This document shows, one piece after another, positions 24,368-31,118 of a stretch of DNA of 31,118 nt (its first letter is position 1; each line of letters starts with the position of its first letter). A program made the translations under genes and the position numbers. The DNA lies in the NCBI GenBank assembly GCA_905206365.1, contig CAJLHF010000026.1, forward strand, positions 1-31,118. The letters run 5' to 3'. This DNA comes from an uncultured Sutterella sp. GTDB lineage: Bacteria > Pseudomonadota > Gammaproteobacteria > Burkholderiales > Burkholderiaceae_F. The notes under the pieces are model-generated. The model made no database searches and was not told where the DNA came from. It saw only the letters and a program-made list of their open reading frames with translations.

Positions 24368-25066
24368 ATGCATTTCAACGATCAAACCATCGACGCCCGT
24401 GCGCTCGATGCCGCCAAGATCCGAGCGCTTCTGATGCTCTCGCTCGGCGCTTGGTTCGTCTCGGGGCCACATCCCCGCGTTGCCGAAACGTTCGCGTTCG
24501 CACTCGACTGGCTCGCCGAAACCGCGCCCAAGACGGCGTTCCTCTTCAAAAGGCTCCGAACCCGTCTGAACGCCGACGAGAATGCGGAAGCGTTGTCGGA
24601 AGCCGAGCGCGATTTCGCGCGTGTCTTCTGCGTCGGGAAGGAGCTGTTCCCGTCAAGCGAAAGCGCGTTTCGTACCGGGCTGCTCATGCAGGAGCCTCGT
24701 GACGAAATGCGCCGTTGGATGGTCGCCAACGGACTTGATCATGCACCGGACGAGCGCACGCCCGAGGATCATCTCGGTATGGAACTGACTTTCGGCTACC
24801 GTCTGCTCAAGCGCGTCTTGGCGGCCGATGAGGCGTACGAGGCGCGTTTATCGACGGATGTCGGTCGGGAGGACGCCGTTTCCGACGAGATTCGAGAGGC
24901 AGAGGAGCGCTTCGAGGCGTACGTGCGCGAACGCCTGGCGTGGCCGATCGAGGCAGAACCTCTTATCGAAGCGTTGCCCGAAGGCGTCACGAAGGATTTG
25001 TTATGGTTGACGCTCTTCGTCGTGGAAGCGCGCTGGCCCTCGCCGTGCGGAACCCGCCGACCTTGA
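24368..25066 (+). CDS. TorD/DmsD-family molybdoenzyme maturation chaperone
   Basis: Cytoplasmic chaperone that in the known family binds the Tat signal of the catalytic subunit until the molybdenum cofactor is inserted. The 232-aa all-helical protein carries the family mark ERTPEDHLGMELTFGYRLL (about residues 130-150), close to the usual 'EP-DHLG-EL-FM'. The ATG at 24368 has an AGGAAT sequence 8-13 bases upstream. Its position behind the A and B subunits suggests it serves this enzyme. The stop lies two bases before the ATG of the sensor kinase gene, implying one transcript. Confidence 0.85.
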   Translation: MHFNDQTIDARALDAAKIRALLMLSLGAWFVSGPHPRVAETFAFALDWLAETAPKTAFLFKRLRTRLNADENAEALSEAERDFARVFCVGKELFPSSESAFRTGLLMQEPRDEMRRWMVANGLDHAPDERTPEDHLGMELTFGYRLLKRVLAADEAYEARLSTDVGREDAVSDEIREAEERFEAYVRERLAWPIEAEPLIEALPEGVTKDLLWLTLFVVEARWPSPCGTRRP

Positions 25067-25068
25067 GG

Positions 25069-26994
25069 ATGCATAAGGCAAACGGTGTTCGGCGCGCCGC
25101 GCTCCGAAGTTTCGTTGCACGTGCGGTCGTCCTGTTGACGGGGACGGCATGCGTTTTCGGGGTTCTCGCTTCCGAGGCGAGCGTCCCGAAGGTGGAGACA
25201 ACGTTGCGGGTGGGGATTCTCGACACGGTCGGGGAACTTTCGAGCACGGAGACGTTTTTGCCGACCATTGCATATTTGCGCGAACGGTTGGCCGAGGACG
25301 GTATTTCTCTGGAGGCCTCGTACCACGACATCGAGTCGTTGCGTCGAGCCGTCGAACGGCAGGAGCTTGATTTTTTCATTTCGAACCCGGGGTTCTTCGC
25401 CGTCGCACAACAAACCTACGGGGCGCGCCACCTCACGACGCAGCGCCCGCGAGAGGCGGATGATCCGAACGCCGCTCTGGGCGGTGTCTTCATCGTGCGC
25501 GCGGAACGCACGGATCTTCAGACGCTCGAAGACTTCAAGGGTACGTGCGCTGTAGCGGTGGCCTCCAACGGTTTCGGCGGCTATTACGTCGGCTTGGGCG
25601 AAATCAAAGCGCAAGGCAAAGCCGTCGGATTCGACGGGCGGGACCCCGAACGGTTTTTCGACGAAGTACGCTTTACGGGTTACCCGATGCAGTTGGTGAT
25701 CGACGAACTTCGGCGCAATGACGGTGCGGACGTCGGCTTTGTCAGAACCTGTTTGCTCGAAGAAGCCGAAGCCAAGGGGATCGTCAAGCCCGGCGAGTTT
25801 CGCGTCGTCAACGAGAAGCCCTCGATTCCGGGATTCCGATGCCGTCGTTCGACCGATCTGTATCCGGGTTGGGTCTTTGCGACGACGGAGCGTGCGGGTG
25901 CGCAAGCTTCGAAACTCGTGGCGGCGGCGTTGCTTTCGATGCCGGCAGATGCGCAAGGCGCCGAGTGGAGCATCGCAAGCAATTTTCTTGCCGTGGATCG
26001 TCTGTACCAAACGCTCAAGGTCGGGCACTACGCCTACTTGCGTCACTTTGACGTGAAACGTTTTTTGCTCGCCTACTGGCCGCACGTGCTCCTCCTCGTC
26101 ATTTTGATCTTGGGAGGCATCGCGCATGCGATCAAGGTGGAACGGATCGTACGCGAGCGCACCGCGTCGCTTGAGAGCGCGCTTGCCGAACAGAGGCACT
26201 TGGAGGCGCAGGCGCGCGATGCTCGGGAACGACTCGATCAGATGCAAAAGGCGAGCGTGATGAGCATGCTCTCCAATATGGTGGCGCACGAACTCAAGCA
26301 GCCGCTCGGCGTCATTTCGAACTACATCGAAGGCATTCGGGATTGGTTGCGGGAAACGAGCCGCGCAGAACAATCGAAGGGGGTGCACGCTTCGGAGAAC
26401 GTTGCGGACGAATCTGCTCCGGACTGGGGGATTCTCGAGACGGCGCTTTCGGAGATCGAAACGCAGAACCGACGTGCCGCCGAAATCATCGATCATGTTC
26501 GCGGATACGCCAAGGGCGAGGCCCGACGCATCGAGCGTTTCACCGCGGCGAGTCTCTTGGAGGAAGGTGCGACAACGTTCCGGAAGCTCTACGGAGAGCG
26601 CTGTCGGCTCGAGGTCGAGGAGGACGAGAAACTCTCGCAAAGCGTGCTTGAAGGCAGTCGCATGGAACTCGATCTGGTGCTCCTCAATCTGCTCAAGAAC
26701 GCGGCCGAGGCGGTGCGCCACGACGCGGATCCGACCGTTTGGCTCTTTGCGGCGGCGCCGCCCGACATTCGCTTTGCGGACGGCATCGGTTTTTGCGTCC
26801 TCAACAAGGGAACGCTCGCCGATGAAGTGCTCGAGCGCGTGTTCGAACCCAAGAAGGCGGTGCGCGACGGCGGACTTGGTCTTGGGCTCGCCATTTGTGC
26901 TCAAATCATGGAGCGAGAAGGCGGCGCGGTGAGTTTGAGACGAAGGTCGGACGGCTTTGTGGAGGCTTGGATGATGATGTACAAGGCACGATAG
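25069..26994 (+). CDS. TtrS-like sensor histidine kinase with periplasmic PhnD-type sensor
   Basis: Predicted sensor for the oxidant reduced by the upstream enzyme. After an N-terminal signal/membrane segment (VVLLTGTACVFGVL), residues ~40-310 form a PhnD/TtrS-like periplasmic binding domain. A second membrane segment (HVLLLVILILGGIAHAI) leads through a coiled coil to the kinase core: phospho-acceptor His in NMVAHELKQPLGV, N-box NLLKNAAEAV and G2 DGGLGLGLAI. The G1 box is unusual (VLNKGTL instead of D-x-G-x-G), so ATP binding may be altered. The start is uncertain: ATG 25069 follows the torD-like stop by two bases but has a poorly spaced GAGG; ATG 25003 has a good AAGGA but overlaps the chaperone gene by 64 bases. 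TtrR-like regulator follows. Confidence 0.85.
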   Translation: MHKANGVRRAALRSFVARAVVLLTGTACVFGVLASEASVPKVETTLRVGILDTVGELSSTETFLPTIAYLRERLAEDGISLEASYHDIESLRRAVERQELDFFISNPGFFAVAQQTYGARHLTTQRPREADDPNAALGGVFIVRAERTDLQTLEDFKGTCAVAVASNGFGGYYVGLGEIKAQGKAVGFDGRDPERFFDEVRFTGYPMQLVIDELRRNDGADVGFVRTCLLEEAEAKGIVKPGEFRVVNEKPSIPGFRCRRSTDLYPGWVFATTERAGAQASKLVAAALLSMPADAQGAEWSIASNFLAVDRLYQTLKVGHYAYLRHFDVKRFLLAYWPHVLLLVILILGGIAHAIKVERIVRERTASLESALAEQRHLEAQARDARERLDQMQKASVMSMLSNMVAHELKQPLGVISNYIEGIRDWLRETSRAEQSKGVHASENVADESAPDWGILETALSEIETQNRRAAEIIDHVRGYAKGEARRIERFTAASLLEEGATTFRKLYGERCRLEVEEDEKLSQSVLEGSRMELDLVLLNLLKNAAEAVRHDADPTVWLFAAAPPDIRFADGIGFCVLNKGTLADEVLERVFEPKKAVRDGGLGLGLAICAQIMEREGGAVSLRRRSDGFVEAWMMMYKAR

Positions 26995-27005
26995 GATGCG
27001 AACGC

Positions 27006-27689
27006 ATGACGATTTCAAACACCAATTCCGAGACATCTGCGGTTGACGATACCGTACTGAAGGCCGCATCGGTGGTGCGTATTGTGGATGACGACGAGGC
27101 CATGCGGCGCTCGTATGCGTTCATGCTCACCATGGCCAAGTGGCGCACGAAGCTCTATCCGAGCGCCGAAGCGTTTCTTGACGAGGACGACCCGGAGATT
27201 CCCGGGGCGATCATCCTCGACGTACGCATGCCCGGCATTTCCGGCTTGGTGCTTCAGGATCGGTTGAGTGCGGACGGCAACGACTTGCCCGTGATTTTCG
27301 TCACGGGACACGGTGACGTCGACATGGCGGTACGTGCGGTCAAGCGCGGAGCTTTTGACTTCATGCTCAAACCCGTGGATCCCGTGCGTCTTAAGAAGAC
27401 CGTGACAGAAGCGATTCGAGCAAGTTGGATCAAGGCCAACGAGGCGCGTCGTACGATGGACTTCTCGGGGAAGTGGGCATTGCTCACACAGCGCGAACGC
27501 GAAGTGTTTCAACTCATCGCCGAGGGATGCCTCAACAAGGAAGCAGCCTTTCGTTTGGACATTGCCGAGCGCACCGTGAAATTCCACCGCGCTTCGGCAT
27601 GCCGAAAGCTCGGTGCACGCACGCCCCAGGAAATTGCGGCGATCTGGTTGGCGCTCAAAGAAAGCGTACGGTCATCGGGAGGTGCGTGA
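27006..27689 (+). CDS. TtrR/FixJ-like response regulator
   Basis: DNA-binding partner of the upstream kinase. It has a receiver domain (VRIVDDDEAMRRS, phospho-acceptor Asp in ILDVRMPGISG, conserved Thr in VTGHGD, Lys in MLKPVDP) and a C-terminal LuxR/FixJ-type helix-turn-helix (LTQREREVFQLIAEG, NKEAAFRLDIAERTVKFHR). The ATG at 27006 is 11 bases after the kinase stop with AGGA upstream. The family usually activates reductase operons; the palindrome at 20807-20819 is a possible target. Its 3' end abuts the remnant of another regulator on the opposite strand. Confidence 0.9.
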   Translation: MTISNTNSETSAVDDTVLKAASVVRIVDDDEAMRRSYAFMLTMAKWRTKLYPSAEAFLDEDDPEIPGAIILDVRMPGISGLVLQDRLSADGNDLPVIFVTGHGDVDMAVRAVKRGAFDFMLKPVDPVRLKKTVTEAIRASWIKANEARRTMDFSGKWALLTQREREVFQLIAEGCLNKEAAFRLDIAERTVKFHRASACRKLGARTPQEIAAIWLALKESVRSSGGA

Positions 27690-27705
27690 GAACCTTGACG
27701 GACCT

Positions 27706-27949
27706 TTCCGGGCAGATCGCTTGCTCGGGCATTGAGTTCGGTTTGAAGTTCGAGTCCGGTCATCTCCGGCATGCGCACGTCAAGAAGCAGGCATCCTTCC
27801 CGTTCGGGATCGTCGTAGGCGAGAAACCGTCGGGCGCTTTCGTAATGGCGGACCTGCAAGCCGGCCACCTCGAGCACGAACGTGAGGGATGCGGCGACCG
27901 TCAGGTCGTCGTCGACAAGCCGAACAAGCGGCGGAGTCGTGTTTTTCAT
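27706..27949 (-). pseudogene. Truncated response-regulator receiver domain
   Basis: From an ATG at 27949 the minus strand reads a good receiver domain: VRLVDDDLTVAAS, LLLDVRMPEMTGLELQ, NARASDLP. The similarity stops after SDLP, where VIFVTGHGD would follow, at about 27706. The open frame then runs to 27509 across the antisense of the ttrR-like 3' end, giving a tail with no family resemblance. The output domain is lost. Its ATG overlaps the stop of the adjacent kinase remnant (ATGA), which shows they once formed an operon. Confidence 0.8.
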
Positions 27950-28515
27950 ACGTGATCCGTTTTCAAGTTCTCGGTCGGCCGAGCCGATGCCTCCAGCGGC
28001 AACGTAAGCGTCACACGCAGGCCTTGCGGGTGGCGGCGCTCGAACGCAAGGTGTCCCCGGTGGGCCTCCGCAATGGAGGTGGCAACGGCCGGTCCGAGGC
28101 CGAGTCCTTCCTTCTTGGTACTCGAGTGTGGCTTTCCCAAGTTGCAAAAGATTTCGTCGGGCAACGCCTCTCCGTTGTCTTCCACGGTGACGAGCGCACG
28201 ATCGCCGTCCGCTCGAAGCGTAACTTCGAGCCTCCCGCCCCGAGGATTCGTGCGTTCGACGGCCTCAAGCGCGTTTTTGATGAGGTTCACGAGCACGAGC
28301 TTGATTTCGAGGGCGTCGACATCGACCCAAACCGGCGTATCGGGTTGACGGCGTTCAATCGCAACGGACGACTTCAATGCGCCGGCGTGTTGCATGGCGC
28401 AAGAGAGAATCGAGCACAAATTCGCACGCTCCGGCACGGGCATCTGGCGCTTCGCGGACCGTCGAACGCGCTCCACGGTGTCGGCCGCAAGATAGGCAGC
28501 CTCCGGCGAACGATC
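27946..28515 (-). pseudogene. Truncated histidine kinase, ATPase-domain remnant
   Basis: The minus strand encodes the C-terminal half of a TtrS/DctB-type kinase. Similarity begins about 28515 (DRSPEAAYLAADTVERVRR, the end of the dimerisation helix region) and includes N-box LVLVNLIKNALEAV, an intact G1 VEDNGEALP and G2 EGLGLGPAVATSIAEAH. The sensor, membrane part and phospho-acceptor His are missing, with unrelated sequence and the promoter region of the flavoprotein gene upstream. A GTG at 28476 could start a 176-aa fragment, but it would have no phosphorylation site. With the truncated receiver it is a two-gene remnant cut at both ends. Confidence 0.8.
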
Positions 28516-28585
28516 AAGACCGTGTCGAACCCCGATCGGGCACCCCGTCGCTCTCCCCGTCTTTTCCCACCCGAAAGCCCGTGTC

Positions 28586-28591
28586 TAAAAT
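28586..28591 (+). promoter_or_regulatory. Possible -10 box of the flavoprotein gene
   Basis: TAAAAT lies 71 bases before the flavoprotein ATG in the only clearly suitable spot between the kinase remnant and the gene. The -35 region (TTTTCC-like) is weak, so the call is tentative. Confidence 0.25.
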
Positions 28592-28661
28592 GGTCGAACG
28601 CGAGTCCCACCGCGGTCGCGCGGCGAGCCCTCGCGAACAACCGGACCAAAGGAGAAGAATC

Positions 28662-30221
28662 ATGCAAAGACGAGAATTGCTTCGTAGCGGAACGCTCGGC
28701 GTCATCGGAGCCGTCGGGGCGGGTCTCACGGCAGGGACGGCTTCGGCCGCAAGCCTTGACGCAAAAGGCTCCGCACGACCGACGTTCGATCGCACGGTAG
28801 ACGTGCTCGTCGTCGGATCGGGCTTTGCGGGCGCGGCGGCGGCCCTTGCCGCCCTTGAGGCGGGCGCCGAAGTCGAAATCGTCGAGAAGATGGCGTTTGC
28901 GGGCGGCAACTCCGCGCTCTCGGGCGGGATGATGGCCGTACCGGGCTCGTCGGTGCAGAAAAAACAAGGCATCGAGGATTCGCCCGAGAAGCTCGTCGAA
29001 GACATGCAACGCATCGGCATGGGGCTCGGCGATCCCGAACTCGTGCGCGCGCTCTGCAACGAAGCGGCGGACACTTTCGAATGGACGCGTCGCCACGGCG
29101 TCGTCTGGAACGAAAATCTCACCGGCAAAGGCGGCCATTCCGCGAAGCGTTGCATGGTCACGAAGGAAGGTACGGGGCAAGGGATTCTGAAACCCTTCTA
29201 CGCGGAACTCGCGCGGAAAGGCGTTCGCGTGCGCACGAAGACCTTCGTCTCGCGCATTTTGCGAGACGAGTCGGAGGACGCCACCGCCGGAGCCGTGACG
29301 GGCGTCGAACTGCGCGAAGGGTATGTCTTCGGGAAGCCCGATTCCGGAAAGCTCGTACGCGTCGGCGTGCGTCGCGGCATCGTCTTGGCCTACGGCGGGT
29401 TTGCCGCCGACAAGGCCTACCGCCGCAGGCTCGACCCGAAGCTTTCCGACGACCTGAAGACGACGAACCAACCCGGGGCCACCTCCGAAATGTGGCGCGA
29501 AGCAAGCCGCATCGGCGCTCGGATCATTCAGGCCGATTGGATCCAGTGCCTCCCGACCTGCTCCCCCAAGGAAGAAGGCATGGGGCTTGCCACCCACTTT
29601 GCCGACATCGCGGGAGCGCTCTACGGTTGCTGGGTGAGCACGCTCACCGGTGCTCGCTTTGCGAGCGAATTCGCGGACCGCAAGGTTCTCACCGATGCCA
29701 TCCTCGGTGTCATCGGAAAGGGCGGCCGGGCGCTTGCCGTCGCGGATGCGAACGGTGTGGCGGAAATGGAGAAGGTTCGCCCGGGGCTTCTCAAGAAGGT
29801 GCTCGCATCGGGCGTCGTGACCGAGCACGCTTCCCCCGAAGCGCTTGCCAAGGCCTACGGCATGGATCCCGCGGCGTTTGAGGCGGGCATCCGCGACTAC
29901 AACGCGCTCGTGCGCGCGGGGAAGGACACCGCTTTCGGGCGGCCGCTCGAAAAGGCCGCGAAGGAGCTCGCGCTCGATCGCGGTCCCTGGTACGCGTCCG
30001 TCATGAGCCCGAAGCTTCACCACTGCATGGGGGGCATCACGGTCAATGCCGCCACCGAAGTGCTCGACGTCATGACCGACCGCCCGATTCCGGGGCTCTA
30101 CGCCGCAGGCGAATGCGTGGGCGGCATCCACGGGGCGGTACGCATCGGTGCGTGCGCCGTCATGGATTGTCTCGTCAACGGTCGCAAGGCGGGGGCCGCC
30201 GCGGCCGCGCGGAAGGCCTGA
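28662..30221 (+). CDS. Tat-exported FAD-dependent fumarate-reductase-like flavoprotein
   Basis: Predicted periplasmic reductase of the flavocytochrome c / urocanate-reductase family, transferring electrons through FAD to an unsaturated acid or similar acceptor. The N-terminus is a twin-arginine-type signal (QRRELLRSG, hydrophobic stretch, TASAA). It is followed directly by the FAD domain (VLVVGSGFAGAAAA, EIVEK, GGNSALSGG). The C-terminal active-site region includes HHCMGGITVN, PIPGLYAAGECVGG and GAVRIGACAVMD, giving the His and Arg expected of fumarate-reductase folds. There is no CxxCH heme domain or FMN domain, so an outside donor is needed. AAAGGAGAAG precedes the ATG, giving a strong ribosome site. 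The 519-aa length is usual for heme-free members. The substrate is unknown. Confidence 0.88.
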   Translation: MQRRELLRSGTLGVIGAVGAGLTAGTASAASLDAKGSARPTFDRTVDVLVVGSGFAGAAAALAALEAGAEVEIVEKMAFAGGNSALSGGMMAVPGSSVQKKQGIEDSPEKLVEDMQRIGMGLGDPELVRALCNEAADTFEWTRRHGVVWNENLTGKGGHSAKRCMVTKEGTGQGILKPFYAELARKGVRVRTKTFVSRILRDESEDATAGAVTGVELREGYVFGKPDSGKLVRVGVRRGIVLAYGGFAADKAYRRRLDPKLSDDLKTTNQPGATSEMWREASRIGARIIQADWIQCLPTCSPKEEGMGLATHFADIAGALYGCWVSTLTGARFASEFADRKVLTDAILGVIGKGGRALAVADANGVAEMEKVRPGLLKKVLASGVVTEHASPEALAKAYGMDPAAFEAGIRDYNALVRAGKDTAFGRPLEKAAKELALDRGPWYASVMSPKLHHCMGGITVNAATEVLDVMTDRPIPGLYAAGECVGGIHGAVRIGACAVMDCLVNGRKAGAAAAARKA

Positions 30222-30252
30222 TCTCGAAGCACTTACAGCGAACTCACGACGC

Positions 30253-30296
30253 AAAAACGGTCGTCCGGATCGAGCGACGCTCGACGGACGGCCGTT
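30253..30296 (-). terminator. Intrinsic terminator of the porin gene
   Basis: AACGGTCGTCCG (30257-30268) pairs with CGGACGGCCGTT (30285-30296), with an inner CGAGC/GCTCG stem. On the minus strand it is followed by TTTTT (complement of 30253-30258). It lies about 30 bases after the porin stop and also sits after the convergent flavoprotein gene. Confidence 0.8.
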
Positions 30297-30324
30297 GCCG
30301 TAATCTTCGGGGCGCCAAGCAAAA

Positions 30325-31044
30325 TCAGAAGGTATGCACCAAGGTGGCCAGCGCCGTGACGACCTTTTCCTTCATCTCGCCGCGAGCTGCATCTCCTGAG
30401 GTTTTGTATTTCGCCTGACTGTAGCCGAGGAGGGAATAAACCATCGTACGCTTGGAAAGCGGATACAGGTAGCCCATCGTTGCAACGTAGGCGTTCAAGT
30501 CAAGCTTGGTATCGGCTCCGTACGCATCGCTCGTGAACCCGGCGTCGGATTCCGCGTCGGCATACTGCAACTGAGTCTTGAAGGTGCCGTTCCAGAGCGG
30601 AGAGTCCGTGCCGATGGCAAACGTATAGCCGTTGAAGCCGCCGGCCTGATCGATTTTCTTACTGATTGCGGTCGGGGATTGTCCCAGAACGCCCGAAAGG
30701 AAGAAAGAATTGACCCCCATGAAGTCCACGGAGTGGTTCAGCCACTGTCCCATGGCAAAGAGCTTTACGCTGTCGAAGGCATAGTTGCCGCCGAACTTGA
30801 CGCCGAAGCCGTCATTGAGTTGAGAAGGTTGGCCATCGATCGGCGTGTCGTCATGACGAATGAAATCAGCTACGCCGACCAACTGCAGGTTGCCGCTTTT
30901 GAAGGTGGCACCGAGGGCGCCGTAGCGGTTGTTGCGCGAGAGTTCTTCGTCCTCCTGACCGTTTAAGTTGAAGGAATACTGTGCGTAGAATTTCATCGGA
31001 CCGACCTGCGGCGAAACGTAGGTCACGGCGTTGTCCATGCGACT
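30325..31044 (-). pseudogene. Gram-negative porin, 5' part cut by an IS200/IS605-type element
   Basis: The minus strand encodes the C-terminal ~238 residues of a trimeric general porin of the Burkholderiales/Neisseria type. It starts SRMDNAVTYVSPQVGPMKFYAQYSF, continues as alternating beta strands with tyrosine/glycine girdles (GVKFGGNYAFDSVKLFAMGQW, GYLYPLSKRTMVYSLLGYSQA) and ends with the outer-membrane signature TLVHTF, C-terminal Phe. Intact family members have about 350-400 residues with a signal peptide, so roughly the first third is missing. The frame meets transposon-end sequence at 31044/31045. The ATG at 31038 is internal to the family alignment and not a true start. The protein would lack export. 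Confidence 0.82.
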
Positions 31045-31118
31045 TTGACTTCCTCCCCGCCCAAAAGGGCGGGGATTCCTTAGGCCGCGCGGTCGCGCGG
31101 ACTGAGGATGGTTCCCAT
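31045..31118 (-). mobile_element. Right end of an IS200/IS605-type element with omega-RNA-like 3' hairpins (continues off the window)
   Basis: Read on the minus strand, two hairpins follow each other: CCGCGC-GACC-GCGCGG (31100-31085) and CCCCGCCC-TTTT-GGGCGGGG (31074-31055). They are followed by AGGAAGTCAA, ending at the porin junction. This arrangement (CCTAAGGAATCCCCGCCC..., ending TCAA) is the familiar right end of tnpB-bearing elements, where the tnpB 3' region doubles as the omega RNA scaffold and the adjoining host bases serve as guide. The tnpB body would lie beyond 31118. Confidence 0.75.

Noticed and set aside
25003..25068. Earlier start for the sensor kinase with a good AAGGA site
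   Set aside because: It overlaps the chaperone gene by 64 bases and adds a polar stretch before the signal segment; kept only as an alternative.
24796..27069. 757-codon open frame on the minus strand opposite the chaperone and kinase genes
   Set aside because: Runs across three sense genes; no motif, and typical antisense amino-acid composition.
28374..30254. 626-codon minus-strand frame opposite the flavoprotein gene
   Set aside because: Antisense shadow; the sense strand has Tat signal, FAD motifs and a strong ribosome site.
1..31118. CRISPR array, tRNA or rRNA genes, prophage structural genes
   Set aside because: No regularly spaced direct repeats, tRNA-like cloverleaf or rRNA sequence, and no capsid, tail, portal or integrase-like protein was seen.

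Overview
The window looks like a chromosomal segment of a GC-rich betaproteobacterium. Twin-arginine molybdoenzymes, a secreted heme-free fumarate-reductase-like flavoprotein, a Burkholderiales-type porin and a BMP-family lipoprotein together suggest a Sutterellaceae-like anaerobe. This placement is inferred from gene content only.

Left third (1-7.5 kb): a broken TnpB-type transposase fragment and an IS3-family transposase remnant precede an mcrB-mcrC operon (type IV, modification-dependent restriction). A second IS3 remnant, in the opposite orientation, follows it, so mcrBC sits between two inward-facing IS3 3' ends. mcrBC is visibly less GC-rich than what follows. Its McrB carries a putative EVE/PUA-like domain inserted inside the AAA+ module. 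Next come an orphan BMP-family substrate-binding lipoprotein gene with a strong terminator, and an HNH nuclease gene.

Middle (7.6-18.8 kb): a dense defence cluster, nearly all on the minus strand. In transcription order it encodes a C5-cytosine methyltransferase, an HpaII-family restriction endonuclease, a MORC/MutL-like GHKL ATPase, a Z1-domain helicase-like ATPase, a DUF4420 PD-(D/E)XK protein and an AIPR protein. The last four form a tightly packed operon (4-nt gap, 8-nt overlap, ATGA overlap). A Vsr repair nuclease gene lies on the plus strand, divergent from the MORC gene and convergent with the HpaII gene. I read this as a CCGG-type restriction-modification-repair set joined to a MORC-Z1-DUF4420-AIPR module. 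This kind of context is known from comparative genomics but its mechanism is poorly understood.

Right third (19-31.1 kb): an unknown 203-aa gene faces a shortened inverted paralogue, with tandem hairpins between them. Then comes a respiratory module: a DMSO-reductase-family molybdoenzyme A subunit, a four-cluster ferredoxin B subunit, a TorD-like chaperone, a TtrS-like sensor kinase and a TtrR/FixJ-like regulator. There is no membrane anchor subunit. A remnant of a second, opposite-strand kinase/regulator pair separates it from a Tat-exported flavoprotein reductase gene. The window ends with a porin gene cut by the end of an IS200/IS605-type element, whose omega-RNA-like 3' hairpins abut the porin sequence.
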